Positions 8,415 through 17,451 of a DNA stretch of 64,000 bases are shown here, in pieces. The stretch lies in assembly GCF_028863665.1 (NCBI RefSeq), contig NZ_JARBFX010000003.1, positions 496,001 through 560,000 of the forward strand, in the 5' to 3' direction. A program made the position numbers and the translations under genes. This DNA comes from Aquabacter sediminis (lineage in GTDB: Bacteria > Pseudomonadota > Alphaproteobacteria > Rhizobiales > Xanthobacteraceae). The notes beneath the pieces are model-generated. The model ran no database searches. It worked only from the letters and a program-made list of their open reading frames with translations, and was not told the origin of the DNA. Numbering within the stretch: the stretch's first letter is position 1; the number at the start of each line of letters is the position of its first letter.

Positions 8415-9461
8415 GTGCGCAGGACTGGTCTGTTCACCCCGGCGGCGCCATTGCCCGACATCGCCCTTCAAGCCCGCACGCTCACCGTTGACCTCGTTCT
8501 GGGCGCCTTGAGCCAGATCGACCAGGGCGTGCTTATTTTGGGAGATGACGGGCGCATCGCTTTTGCCAATCCGCAGTTTGCCCGCATGTTCAGCCTGCCG
8601 GACGACCTGGTGCGACCCGGCTGCCATACGCTCCACTTCCACCACCATCTGGCCTATCGGGGCGAGTATGGGGGAGGCGACCCGGAAGAATTGATCGCCC
8701 TGCGCGAGCGGGCCATCCGCCAGCGCCAGCGTTATCGGCTGGACCGGCGGCGGCCCAACGGCATGTACATTTCGGTGAGCGGGAATCCCGTGGGCGAAGG
8801 CGGCTATGTCTTCACCTTCACCGACGTCACCGAGCAGAAGCGCCTGCTGCTGGAGATGGAAAGCCGGGTGGAGGAGCGGACCCAGGAATTGCGAGCGGCG
8901 AACGAAGAGCTCATGCGCCTCGCCAGCCTCGACCCGCTGCTGGGCATCGTCAACCGCCGCAGTTTCCTCCAGGTGGCGGAGGAGGCGCGGCGACAGGCTG
9001 TGGCGCTGCGTTCGCCGCTGCACGTCCTGATGATCGACCTTGACCACTTCAAGACGATCAATGATCGCTTCGGCCACTCCCAGGGCGACATCGTCCTGGC
9101 GGCAGCAAGCGCGGCCATGCAATCTGTCTTGAGACCCGGTGAACTGCTCTCGCGCTATGGGGGCGAGGAATTCGTGGCGCTGCTGCCTCGCACCGACGCC
9201 GCGGACGCCATGTCCCGGGCCGAGGCCATGCGGCGGGCCGTTGCGGACAACCGGGTGGCGCTGGGCGGCGAGCCGACGGAAGTGACCGTCTCCATCGGCC
9301 TCGCGCGGCTGCGGGACACTGACGCGGACGTGACGCTGGCCATCGCAAGGGCCGACCAGGCCGTCTATGCGGCAAAGGCGAACGGACGAAACCAAGTGGT
9401 CTCCATCGACGCGGAATGCCCGCCACACCCGGATGAGGTTCAGAACGGGCCGCGGGAATAG
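8415..9461 (+). CDS. PAS-GGDEF protein, probable diguanylate cyclase
   Basis: 348 residues from a GTG; the exact start is uncertain because no strong ribosome site is visible. Residues about 20-145 form a PAS_7-type sensor (ALSQIDQGVLILGDDGRIAF, then VTEQKRLLLEME). A short coiled-coil linker (EERTQELRAANEEL) follows, then a GGDEF domain with the active motif YGGEEF near residue 252. This predicts synthesis of cyclic di-GMP. The usual inhibitory RxxD five residues before the motif is not present (RPGE is found). No membrane segment, so it is probably cytosolic. Confidence 0.9.
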   Translation: MRRTGLFTPAAPLPDIALQARTLTVDLVLGALSQIDQGVLILGDDGRIAFANPQFARMFSLPDDLVRPGCHTLHFHHHLAYRGEYGGGDPEELIALRERAIRQRQRYRLDRRRPNGMYISVSGNPVGEGGYVFTFTDVTEQKRLLLEMESRVEERTQELRAANEELMRLASLDPLLGIVNRRSFLQVAEEARRQAVALRSPLHVLMIDLDHFKTINDRFGHSQGDIVLAAASAAMQSVLRPGELLSRYGGEEFVALLPRTDAADAMSRAEAMRRAVADNRVALGGEPTEVTVSIGLARLRDTDADVTLAIARADQAVYAAKANGRNQVVSIDAECPPHPDEVQNGPRE

Positions 9462-9781
9462 ATGGACTGGAGGACCTGGTTGATGGCCTTGATGCGGGCG
9501 TCATAGGCCCGTGTGAGACAGGCGGTGTCGCTGCCGCAGGACGCACGGTCCTTCAGAAACTGGCGCTGATCATCCTGGAGTTGGCCACGCTGGCCCATGC
9601 CCACCAGATGCCCGGCCACCTCGAACAGCGTGGCCATCCTCACGTCAAGGTCGGACAGTGCCATGGTCGCGCACACGGCCTTTTCGTCCGCCGCCTGCGC
9701 GCGGGTGCAGTCGAAGCTCGCGGCCTGCGCGGCGGGAAGCCCGGCGAGCGAAAGGAGCACGACAGGAAGCAGGCGGCGCAT
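9440..9781 (-). CDS. LprI-family (DUF1311) secreted protein
   Basis: 113 residues. A signal peptide (RRLLPVVLLSLAGLPAAQA) precedes a short domain with the DUF1311/LprI pattern: FDCTRAQAADEKAVCA near residue 23 and later a cysteine pair (SCGSDTACLTRAYDARI). LprI of Mycobacterium inhibits lysozyme, but the role of most members is unknown. Its ATG overlaps the TGA of queC by one base, so it is probably co-transcribed with bolA-queC. The 3' end overlaps the convergent PAS-GGDEF gene by 22 bases. Confidence 0.8.
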   Translation of the reverse strand: MRRLLPVVLLSLAGLPAAQAASFDCTRAQAADEKAVCATMALSDLDVRMATLFEVAGHLVGMGQRGQLQDDQRQFLKDRASCGSDTACLTRAYDARIKAINQVLQSIYSRGPF

Positions 9782-10509
9782 CACACCACCTCCTCGGCCC
9801 GGTAACGGGCATAACCCTGGGCGCGCAGGCTGCAGGCGGGGCAGGTGCCGCATCCAAAGCCCCAGTCGTGCCGCGCGCCACGCTCGCCCAGATAACAGGT
9901 GTGCGTCTTCTCGACGATGGCCTCCACCAGGGCCGGCCCGCCCAGCCTTTCAGCGAGGCGCCAGGTCTCCGCCTTGTCGATCCACATGAGCGGCGTGTGG
10001 AGCACGAACCGCTTGTCCATGCCAAGGTTCAGCGCCACCTGCAGTGCCTTGATGGTGTCGTCCCGACAATCCGGATAGCCGGAGAAATCGGTCTCGCACA
10101 TGCCGCCTATGATGTGGCGCAGGCCCCGCCGATAGGCGAGTGCGGCAGCGAAGGTCAGGAAAATGATGTTGCGGCCCGGCACGAAGGTGTTGGGCAGGCC
10201 GCTCGCCTCCATCTCGATGGCGGTGGCCCGCGTCAGGGCCGTCTCGGAGACGAGGCCGAGCGCGTCCAGGCCAAGGACGTGGTCCTCGCCGAGCCGCGCC
10301 GCCCAGTCGGGATTCAGATCGGTAAGGGCTGTGCGGATGGAGGATCGGCAGTCCAGCTCGATGCGGTGGCGCTGGCCATAATCGAAGCCCACCGTTTCCA
10401 CCCGCCCGAAGCGCTCCAGTGCCCAGGCCAAGGTGGTGGTGGAATCCTGCCCGCCGGAGAAGAGGACGAGCGCGCCCTCCCCCGACGGATGAGGCACGCC
10501 GTCCGCCAT
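9781..10509 (-). CDS. queC: 7-cyano-7-deazaguanine (preQ0) synthase QueC
   Basis: 242 residues from the ATG at 10509; a GTG one codon upstream is possible. The PP-loop nucleotide site [11 protein letters not shown] is near residue 17. Family blocks [30 protein letters not shown] and [16 protein letters not shown] follow. The C-terminal zinc site has four cysteines (C in THTCYLG and the CGTCPAC cluster). QueC converts 7-carboxy-7-deazaguanine to preQ0 with ATP and ammonia. It overlaps bolA upstream by one base and the LprI-like gene downstream. The partner genes queE and queD are about 49 kb away in this window. Confidence 0.96.
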   Translation of the reverse strand: MADGVPHPSGEGALVLFSGGQDSTTTLAWALERFGRVETVGFDYGQRHRIELDCRSSIRTALTDLNPDWAARLGEDHVLGLDALGLVSETALTRATAIEMEASGLPNTFVPGRNIIFLTFAAALAYRRGLRHIIGGMCETDFSGYPDCRDDTIKALQVALNLGMDKRFVLHTPLMWIDKAETWRLAERLGGPALVEAIVEKTHTCYLGERGARHDWGFGCGTCPACSLRAQGYARYRAEEVV

Positions 10510-10790
10510 CACTCGCCCGGCGCCTTCGCTTCGATGGCGAGAGCGTGGAGGCCCTTGGCCATCTCGGACGACAAGAGCGCGTTCACGAGGCGATGACGAT
10601 CCACCCGGCTCTTGCCCGCGAAGGCCTCCGATACCACGCGCACCTTCAGATGGGTGACGCCGCCATCCCAGCGCGCCGCTGCGCCCGCATGCCCGGCATG
10701 GAGGGCACTCTCGTCCTCAATGTGGAGGTCGAGAGGCGACAGGCCCTCGGTGAGGGCGCGGCGGATGTCGTCGAGATTGGAATTGGACAT
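10509..10790 (-). CDS. BolA family protein
   Basis: 93 residues, a single BolA domain with the core [21 protein letters not shown] containing the conserved invariant histidine, then [13 protein letters not shown]. BolA proteins bind [2Fe-2S] clusters with monothiol glutaredoxins and influence iron-sulfur trafficking and iron regulation. It leads the bolA-queC-lprI transcription unit (one-base overlaps). It is divergent from the J-domain gene, a neighbourhood also seen in other rhizobia beside cobS/cobT. Confidence 0.92.
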   Translation of the reverse strand: MSNSNLDDIRRALTEGLSPLDLHIEDESALHAGHAGAAARWDGGVTHLKVRVVSEAFAGKSRVDRHRLVNALLSSEMAKGLHALAIEAKAPGE

Positions 10791-10863
10791 GGCCTATGGG
10801 TAGCGCCCGGCGACCGCGAGCGTCAATGCCACGCGCACTCGCGCGCATCGAACCGCGCGCACA

Positions 10864-10904
10864 GTCCTGCACGCACGGACCTGCATGCACGGACCTGCAC
10901 ACAG
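10864..10904. repeat. 14-bp tandem duplication in the bolA / J-domain intergenic region
   Basis: GCACGGACCTGCAT (10873-10886) is followed directly by GCACGGACCTGCAC (10887-10900), with partial copies on both sides (CTGCAC before, ACAGG after). The surrounding 290-base intergenic region shows no other clear signal. Confidence 0.7.
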
Positions 10905-11080
10905 GCCATGGCGCAAAGGCGCGAGTGACCTTATATGGGAGCGGCGGCATCCTCCGAGCCGTGTCCCGCTGCGGCAGCCCCGGACAGCGGCGCCTCAGGC
11001 GTCGGACCGGGTGTCAGCCAAGCTTCAAATTCACTCGCGATTTCTTGCCGCAGCGCAGTGCGGCGGCCATACTCTTCGCC

Positions 11081-11671
11081 ATGAAAATTCACTCGCCTCT
11101 CTTTGATCGCATTCGGGTCAAGCCCGAAGTGGACCGGCAGCGCCGCCGGCTCCTGCCCACGTGCCAATGGCCGGGGTGCGACCGCGAAGGCACGCACCGG
11201 GCGCCCAAGGGCCGCCAGGCGGAGGGGGAGTATTTTCACTACTGCCTCGACCACGTGAAGGAATACAACCAGTCCTACAACTATTTCGCGGGCATGAGCG
11301 ACGCGGCCGTCTACGCCTACCAGAAGGACGCGCTGACCGGCCATCGCCCCACCTGGAAGATGGGCACGCGCGGGCCCGAGGAGAAGACCGAGAGCTATCG
11401 CGACCCCTTCGGCTTTGGCGGCGAGATGGGCGGGTTCGAGCGATTCGAGCAGCCGGTCACCGAGAGCCGGGCCATTCGCACCGCGGAACGCCGCGCGCTT
11501 GAGCAGCTGGGACTTGAGCTTTCCGCCAGCGCGGAAGAGATCAAGACGCGCTTCAAGGAACTGGTAAAGAAGCACCACCCCGACGCCAATGGCGGCGACC
11601 GGTCCACCGAGGACCGGCTGCGCAACGTCATCCAGGCCTACAACACCTTGCGTCAGGCGGGTTTCTGCTGA
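11081..11671 (+). CDS. Zinc-finger-like J-domain (DnaJ class) protein
   Basis: 196 residues from the ATG at 11081. The N-terminal half has a possible metal site: CQWPGC near residue 28 and HYCLDH near 55. The C-terminal about 60 residues (ALEQLGLELSASAEEIKTRF onward) are a J domain with the diagnostic HPD in KKHHPDANGGD. J domains stimulate the ATPase of DnaK-type chaperones. This architecture is conserved directly upstream of cobS in alphaproteobacteria, which suggests but does not prove a link to cobaltochelatase assembly. Upstream open sequence lacks family character. Confidence 0.9.
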   Translation: MKIHSPLFDRIRVKPEVDRQRRRLLPTCQWPGCDREGTHRAPKGRQAEGEYFHYCLDHVKEYNQSYNYFAGMSDAAVYAYQKDALTGHRPTWKMGTRGPEEKTESYRDPFGFGGEMGGFERFEQPVTESRAIRTAERRALEQLGLELSASAEEIKTRFKELVKKHHPDANGGDRSTEDRLRNVIQAYNTLRQAGFC

Positions 11672-11796
11672 CGAACACCGCACCCGCGACATTGGGTGCG
11701 ATGCGAACGGTTTTTGCACCAGCGGAAAACCTTTAAGGTTCCGCACCGACCGACAACAAGGAACGCACGCAGGAGCGTTGCGCAGACGGAGGCGTT

Positions 11797-12780
11797 ATGA
11801 GCGGCACCGAGACCATTGCCCCGACCCCTGACATGAAGGTGTCGGTGCGCCAGGTGTTCGGCATCGACATCGACATGGAAGTCCCGGCCTTTTCCGAGGC
11901 CGACCCCCACGTGCCTGATCTCGACCCCGATTATCTGTTCGACCGGCAGACCACCTTGGCGGTCCTCGCGGGCTTTGCCTACAACCGCCGCGTCATGGTC
12001 ACCGGCTATCACGGCACCGGCAAGTCCACCCATGTGGAGCAGATCGCCGCCCGCCTGAACTGGCCCTGCGTCCGCATCAACCTCGACAGCCACATCAGCC
12101 GCATCGACCTGATCGGCAAGGACGCCATCGTGGTGAAGGACGGCATGCAGGTCACGGAATTCCGCGACGGCATCCTGCCCTGGGCGTTGCAGAACAACAT
12201 CGCGCTGGTGTTCGACGAATATGACGCCGGTCGCCCGGACGTGATGTTCGTGATTCAGCGCGTCCTCGAAGTCTCCGGCCGCCTGACCCTGCTCGACCAG
12301 AACCGGGTCATCCGCCCCCACCCGTCTTTCCGCCTGTTCGCCACCGCCAACACGGTGGGCCTCGGCGATACGTCGGGCCTCTACCACGGCACCCAGCAGA
12401 TCAATCAGGGCCAGATGGACCGCTGGTCCATCGTCACCACCCTGAATTACCTGCCCCATGACAAGGAGGTTGAGATCGTGTTGGCCAAGGCCAAGCACTA
12501 TCGCAACCCCGAGGGCCGCGACATCGTCAACCGCATGGTGCGCCTCGCCGACCTCACCCGGCAGGCCTTCATCAATGGCGACCTGTCCACTGTGATGAGC
12601 CCGCGCACCGTTATCACCTGGTCCGAGAATGCCAATATCTTCAAGGATATCGGCTTCGCGCTCCGGGTCACCTTCCTCAACAAGTGCGACGAGCTGGAGC
12701 GGTCCATCGTGGCGGAATTCTACCAGCGCTGCTTCGGCCAGGAACTGCCCGAGAGCGCGGTGAACGTCGCCCTCTCCTGA
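11797..12780 (+). CDS. cobS: Cobaltochelatase subunit CobS (AAA+ ATPase)
   Basis: 327 residues, the usual CobS length. The ATG at 11797 follows GGAGG by 5 bases. Walker [10 protein letters not shown] is near residue 70, Walker [10 protein letters not shown] near 138, sensor/arginine regions [14 protein letters not shown] near 185. CobS is the AAA+ motor that, with CobT and CobN, inserts cobalt into hydrogenobyrinate a,c-diamide in aerobic cobalamin synthesis. CobT follows; CobN is not in the window. Confidence 0.97.
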   Translation: MSGTETIAPTPDMKVSVRQVFGIDIDMEVPAFSEADPHVPDLDPDYLFDRQTTLAVLAGFAYNRRVMVTGYHGTGKSTHVEQIAARLNWPCVRINLDSHISRIDLIGKDAIVVKDGMQVTEFRDGILPWALQNNIALVFDEYDAGRPDVMFVIQRVLEVSGRLTLLDQNRVIRPHPSFRLFATANTVGLGDTSGLYHGTQQINQGQMDRWSIVTTLNYLPHDKEVEIVLAKAKHYRNPEGRDIVNRMVRLADLTRQAFINGDLSTVMSPRTVITWSENANIFKDIGFALRVTFLNKCDELERSIVAEFYQRCFGQELPESAVNVALS

Positions 12781-12848
12781 TCCGTCCGCCGGACCGGCCG
12801 CGCCCGCAGAAAGCAGGCGCGGCCCACTCCGTTCAAAGGTTGTTCGCG

Positions 12849-14753
12849 ATGGCCCCGTCCAACAAGACCGCCAAGTCCGCGCCCAAGGAGGCGCCCGTCG
12901 AGCCCTTCAAGCGGGCGGTGGCGGGGTGCTTCAAGGCCATTGCCGGCGTCTCCGAGTTCGATGTCACCTTCGCCTCCGAGCGTCCCTCCCTCGGCCCCGA
13001 CAAGGTACGCCTGCCCGAGCCGCCGCGCCGCCTCAGCCAGCAGGATGCGGCCATCCTGCGAGGGCACGCGGATTCGCTCGCCTTGCGTCTCGCCTGCCAT
13101 GATCCCGGGGTCCACCGCCGCATGGTGCCCACCGGCGATGTCGCCCGCGCCGTGTTCGACGCCGTGGAGCAGGCGCGGGTGGAGGCGGTTGGCTCCAACC
13201 GCATGTTGGGCGTTCAGCGCAACCTGACTGCCATGCTCTCCGACCGCTATCACCGCGGTCCCTTCGCCGACATCACCGACCGCGCCGACGCGCCCATCGA
13301 GGATGCTGTCGCGCTCCTCGTGCGCGAGCGCCTGACCGGGCAGGCCCCGCCCCCCGCCGCGCGCAAGATCGTCGAGCTGTGGCGCGACTATATCGAGAGC
13401 CGCGCCGAGGGCGACCTCTCCCGCCTCGCGGGCAGCCTGGAAGACCAGAAAGCCTTCGGCCGCATCACCCGCGACCTGCTCTCCTCCCTTGAGATGGGCG
13501 AGGAAAGCAACCTGGAAAGCGACGAGGACCAGGAAAGCGAGGACGAATCCAGCGGCCGCGACGACAAGGCGGGCGAGGAGGGCGAGCAGTCCGAGGATGA
13601 GAGCCAGGAGGGCGCCACCGAGGTGGAAGCCGAGCTCTCCGAGGACGAACTGCCCGAAAGCGCCATGGAGAGCGAGGCCGGCCCGCCCGCCGAGATGCCC
13701 GACGAAAGCGACATGGGCGATGCGGACGAGGCGGCCGAGCCGTGGCAGCCCCGCCAGCCCCAGAACGCGGATTCAAAGGGGCCTGACTATCGCGCCTTCA
13801 CGGTGAAGTTCGACGAGGAGGTCCATGCGGAAGACCTCTGCGACGCCGAGGAGCTGACGCGCCTGCGCTCCTACCTGGACAAGCAATTGTCAAATCTCCA
13901 GGGCGTGGTCTCGCGGCTTGCGAACCGCCTTCAGAGGCGCCTCCTGGCGCAGCAGAACCGCGCCTGGGAGTTCGACCTGGAGGAGGGCGTCCTCGATCCC
14001 GCCCGCCTGTCCCGCGTCGTGACCGACCCCACCGCCGCCCTCTCCTTCAAGCGAGAGAAAGACACCCAGTTCCGCGACACCGTCGTCACCCTGGTGATCG
14101 ACAATTCCGGCTCCATGCGCGGTCGCCCCATCACGGTGGCCGCCACCTGTGCCGACATTCTCGCCCGCACGCTTGAGCGCTGCGGCGTGAAGGTTGAGGT
14201 GCTGGGCTTCACGACGCGCGCCTGGAAGGGCGGCCAGTCCCGCGAGGCTTGGCTTGCCGCCGGCAAGCCGGCCAATCCGGGGCGGCTGAATGACCTCAGG
14301 CACATCATCTACAAGGCGGCGGACGCGCCTTGGCGCCGGGCCCGGCGCAATCTGGGCCTGATGATGCGTGAGGGTCTCCTGAAGGAGAATATCGACGGCG
14401 AGGCGCTCGCCTGGGCCCATGAGCGCCTGCTCGGCCGGCCCGAGGCCCGCAAGATCCTGATGATGATCTCCGACGGCGCGCCGGTGGATGATTCCACCCT
14501 CTCCGTAAACCCCGGCAATTACCTGGAGCGGCACCTGCGCCATGTCATCGCCGAGATTGAGAACCGCTCGCCGGTGGAACTGATCGCCATCGGCATCGGC
14601 CATGATGTGACGCGCTATTACCGGCGCGCCGTAACCATCGTGGATGCCGAGGAGCTGGGCGGCGTCATGACCGAGAAGCTGGCGGAGCTGTTCTCCGAGA
14701 ATGGCCCCGCTCCGGCGCGCGCCACCGGCGGCGCCCGGCGGAAGCTGCACTGA
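12849..14753 (+). CDS. cobT: Cobaltochelatase subunit CobT
   Basis: 634 residues from the ATG at 12849, 68 bases after cobS. The N-terminal about 220 residues are family-typical ([20 protein letters not shown] at the start). Residues about 220-300 are extremely acidic and Ser/Glu-rich. The C-terminal third is a von Willebrand A domain whose MIDAS starts with [10 protein letters not shown] near residue 418 and continues with [10 protein letters not shown]. CobT forms the platform complex with CobS for cobalt insertion. An operon with cobS is likely. Confidence 0.96.
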   Translation: MAPSNKTAKSAPKEAPVEPFKRAVAGCFKAIAGVSEFDVTFASERPSLGPDKVRLPEPPRRLSQQDAAILRGHADSLALRLACHDPGVHRRMVPTGDVARAVFDAVEQARVEAVGSNRMLGVQRNLTAMLSDRYHRGPFADITDRADAPIEDAVALLVRERLTGQAPPPAARKIVELWRDYIESRAEGDLSRLAGSLEDQKAFGRITRDLLSSLEMGEESNLESDEDQESEDESSGRDDKAGEEGEQSEDESQEGATEVEAELSEDELPESAMESEAGPPAEMPDESDMGDADEAAEPWQPRQPQNADSKGPDYRAFTVKFDEEVHAEDLCDAEELTRLRSYLDKQLSNLQGVVSRLANRLQRRLLAQQNRAWEFDLEEGVLDPARLSRVVTDPTAALSFKREKDTQFRDTVVTLVIDNSGSMRGRPITVAATCADILARTLERCGVKVEVLGFTTRAWKGGQSREAWLAAGKPANPGRLNDLRHIIYKAADAPWRRARRNLGLMMREGLLKENIDGEALAWAHERLLGRPEARKILMMISDGAPVDDSTLSVNPGNYLERHLRHVIAEIENRSPVELIAIGIGHDVTRYYRRAVTIVDAEELGGVMTEKLAELFSENGPAPARATGGARRKLH

Positions 14754-14758
14754 CGCGC

Positions 14759-15826
14759 ATGGCGCGTCTTTTCCCCAACCTGCCCCGCCCCGGTGCGCCC
14801 GCGCCGGGGCGGCGGCGTTTTCTCCTGGGCCTTGCTGCGGCCGGGCTGGTGGCCCCGCCCCTGGCCCTCACCTTGGCCCGGGCCTTCGCCAAGCCCACCG
14901 TCCTCCCGACGACGCCCGTTTCCATCGACGTGTCCTGCATCCCCATCGACCGTTTCCGGCCGGGCGGAGATGAGAGGCGCTTTGGCGCCCTCGCCTTTGT
15001 GGGAGGCCTGCGTCTGACCTCTGGCTTTCCCGGCTTCGGCGGCCTCTCGGGCTTGCGGATCGAGGGGCGGCCGGAGCGGTTCCTGTCCCTTACCGATGCC
15101 GGCCTTTTCGTGTCCGGGCGCCTGGACACCGACGGCGTGCGTCCCGTTGGCCTCTCGCATGTCCGTGCCGCCGCCATGCTGGACGAGACCGGAAAACCGC
15201 TCGCCGAGAGCGGACGGGGCGACACTGAATCCCTCGCCATCGGGCCGGACGGCATCTATGTGGGCATCGAGGGCGTCAACGAGGTCTGGCGCTTTCCCGG
15301 CCCCGATCCGCTCGGCCAGCGCGGCGTCAGCGTTCATGTGCCGGAGGGCGTGAAAGCGCTTGCCAACAACCGCGGCGTGGAGAGCCTTGCCGTAATCCCA
15401 TCAGGTCCCCGCGCGGGCACCCTCATCGCCATTGGCGAGGCCGGGACCACGTCCAATCCCGACTTGCCGGGCTTCCTCATCGGCGGGCCGCGGCCGGGCC
15501 GCTTCCTCATCAAGAAGAGCTGGAAATTCAACGCCACCGATGCGGACGTCGGCCCTGACGGCCGGCTCTATCTGCTGGAGCGCCACTATTCGCCCGCCGA
15601 CGGGGTGTCCATGCAGATCCGCCGCTTCGACATGGAGGCGGTGCGCCCTGGCGCCACCATTGACGGCGAGGTGCTGATCCGCGCCGACATGGGGTTCGAG
15701 ATCGACAATATGGAATGCCTGTCGGTGACCACCGGGCCGTCGGGGGAGACGCTCCTGACCCTGATCTCCGACGACAATTTCAGCCCGCTCCAGCGCACCG
15801 TGCTCCTGCGCTTCGCCCTGGCGTGA
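14759..15826 (+). CDS. Secreted phytase-like / esterase-like protein (Phytase-like domain)
   Basis: 355 residues starting five bases after cobT. The N-terminus carries RRRFLLGLAAAG, a twin-arginine-like export signal, ending near ALTLARAFA. The body is a beta-propeller-like domain of the esterase-like activity of phytase group: GGLRLTSGFPGFGGLSGLRI near 80, DTESLAIGPDGIYVGIEGVN near 155, and NNRGVESLAVIPSG near 205, each a propeller blade. Named activity is weakly established for the family. Close spacing suggests co-transcription with cobST, but a role in cobalamin synthesis is not implied. Confidence 0.85.
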   Translation: MARLFPNLPRPGAPAPGRRRFLLGLAAAGLVAPPLALTLARAFAKPTVLPTTPVSIDVSCIPIDRFRPGGDERRFGALAFVGGLRLTSGFPGFGGLSGLRIEGRPERFLSLTDAGLFVSGRLDTDGVRPVGLSHVRAAAMLDETGKPLAESGRGDTESLAIGPDGIYVGIEGVNEVWRFPGPDPLGQRGVSVHVPEGVKALANNRGVESLAVIPSGPRAGTLIAIGEAGTTSNPDLPGFLIGGPRPGRFLIKKSWKFNATDADVGPDGRLYLLERHYSPADGVSMQIRRFDMEAVRPGATIDGEVLIRADMGFEIDNMECLSVTTGPSGETLLTLISDDNFSPLQRTVLLRFALA

Positions 15827-15836
15827 GCGTCGCCTC

Positions 15837-16850
15837 TTACTTGCCGAAGAGGGGAAGGCGGGCCTGAGGGCTCTCGGGCGTCAGGAGGCCGCAGCGCGGA
15901 TCCTGCACCTGCCCCGCCTCCCAGCCCAATATGGCGCGCTTGCGGGTGAGGCCCCAATGATAGCCGGTCAGGTCCCCGCTCTTGCCCAAGACGCGATGGC
16001 AGGGCACCACGAACGAGATGGGATTCTTGCCCACCGCAGCGCCCACCGCCCGCGCGGCAGCGGGGCGGCCCACATGGCCGGCTATGGTGGAATAGGTGGT
16101 GGCCCGGCCCATGGGAATGCGCAGCAGCGTCTCCCATACCCGCACCTCGAAATCGGTGCCGATGAAGACGATGCGCAGCGGCTGGTCCTCCCTCCAGGTG
16201 GCCGGATCGAATATGCGTCGGACCAGGGGCGCGGTGGCGGCGGGGTCCTCGACATAATCCGCATTGGGCCAGCGGCGGCGCATGTCGGCGAGCGCCTCCA
16301 CCTCCTCGCCCAGATCCGCGAAGGCGAGGCCGCACAGGCCCCGCGCGGTGGACATGGCCAGCGCCCGGCCGAAGGGCGAGGGATGGAAGCCGTAGCGAAT
16401 GACGAGCCCTTGGCCGCCCGTCTTCCATTCGCCCGGCGACATGGCCTCGTGGACCACGAAGAGGTCATGCAAGCGACCGGGGCCAGACAGCCCCAGTTCC
16501 AGCGCCGCGTCCAGCACATTGGAGGATTCCGCCAGTACCCGGCGCGCCTTGTCGAGGGTCACCGCCTGAAGGAACGCCTTGGGGGTGAGGCCGCACCAGC
16601 GGCGGAACAGATCCGTCAGCGCGCGGGCGCTGACGCCTGTGGCGCGGGCGATCTCCTCCACCTCAGGCTGGTCCCGCACATGGTTGGAGATATAGGACAC
16701 CGCCCGCCGCACCACGTCGTAGTCGGCGGCGGCAATCTCCAGCTCGGTGGCCGGCGTGGGGATGGCGAGGGCGCCGGGTTGGGGAAGGTCCAGGGTAAAG
16801 CTCTCCTGCGCAAGCACCGGCTCATCTCCTCGCGACTGACGAGCCGGCAT
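15837..16850 (-). CDS. Ada-type protein: AraC regulator fused to O6-methylguanine-DNA methyltransferase
   Basis: 337 residues. Near residues 45-130 is an AraC-type helix-turn-helix region (ARATGVSARALTDLFRRWCG, then LDKARRVLAESSNVLDAALE). Residues about 160-325 form the alkyltransferase with the acceptor cysteine in VPCHRVLGKSGDLTGYHWG. The N-terminal zinc/methylphosphotriester domain of E. coli Ada is absent, so it cannot sense methylphosphotriesters the Ada way. It should repair O6-methylguanine by suicidal methyl transfer; what its regulatory half controls is unknown. Convergent with the phytase-like gene (10 bases between the stops). Confidence 0.9.
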   Translation of the reverse strand: MPARQSRGDEPVLAQESFTLDLPQPGALAIPTPATELEIAAADYDVVRRAVSYISNHVRDQPEVEEIARATGVSARALTDLFRRWCGLTPKAFLQAVTLDKARRVLAESSNVLDAALELGLSGPGRLHDLFVVHEAMSPGEWKTGGQGLVIRYGFHPSPFGRALAMSTARGLCGLAFADLGEEVEALADMRRRWPNADYVEDPAATAPLVRRIFDPATWREDQPLRIVFIGTDFEVRVWETLLRIPMGRATTYSTIAGHVGRPAAARAVGAAVGKNPISFVVPCHRVLGKSGDLTGYHWGLTRKRAILGWEAGQVQDPRCGLLTPESPQARLPLFGK

Positions 16851-16908
16851 CAGACCACGGGCCCAAGGGGCTGCCCACCCGATTTCACGGCGGCGCAGAA
16901 GAGGCGTC

Positions 16909-17439
16909 TCAGAAGACCGAGCGCGTCACGCCCCGCTTCACCTCGCTCAGCGCCGAGGTCAGGTCGGCCGCCAGGGCGGCCTTCTGGTGCGGGCCGAGAT
17001 GGATGCCCACGGGCGTGCGCCGGCCGCGCGATTCCAGGGCCATGTCGAGGGTGCCGAACTCCTCCACATCCCGCCGCCAGAGCCGGGTGAAGAAAGGGTT
17101 CATCTCCACATCCCGCGCCGCGCCCCGCGCCGGCACATGGCGCACCTGGATTAGGCTCGGGGTGATGCGGATATATTCGCGCGCCGCTGCCGCCTTGAAG
17201 TTGGCGCGGAAGGCCCAATAGATCAGCGCCACGTCGAGGCCGAAGAAGCCGAAGATGGGCCAGGCGCCCAGCGCCAGGAAGAACAGCCCGCTGACAAAGC
17301 TGATGCCGCCAATGGCCAGCATGACAATGAGGAAGCCCTTGCGTGACAAAGAGCGATGGGGCGCCATGACCGCCGCAAAAACGGTGGGCTCTCCATCCTC
17401 CGGAAAGGGCATCTCATTGGCGTGGGTCATGCGCGCCAT
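16909..17439 (-). CDS. DUF2244 family membrane protein
   Basis: 176 residues from the ATG at 17439, with an alternative ATG at 17430. Two hydrophobic helices lie near residues 36-75 (GFLIVMLAIGGISFVSGLFF, then PIFGFFGLDVALIYWAFRA). A soluble part follows with family-like ITPSLIQVRHVP and RLWRRDVEEFG. The family has unknown function and is common in alphaproteobacteria, often next to nth. Here nth is divergent with only 12 bases between the two start codons, so promoters must overlap coding sequence. Confidence 0.88.
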   Translation of the reverse strand: MARMTHANEMPFPEDGEPTVFAAVMAPHRSLSRKGFLIVMLAIGGISFVSGLFFLALGAWPIFGFFGLDVALIYWAFRANFKAAAAREYIRITPSLIQVRHVPARGAARDVEMNPFFTRLWRRDVEEFGTLDMALESRGRRTPVGIHLGPHQKAALAADLTSALSEVKRGVTRSVF

Positions 17440-17451
17440 TATAAGGAGAAA

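Noticed and set aside
10791-11080. Cobalamin riboswitch near cobS/cobT
   Set aside because: No B12-box-like conserved stretch seen here or in the 11672-11796 gap; only a short tandem duplication.
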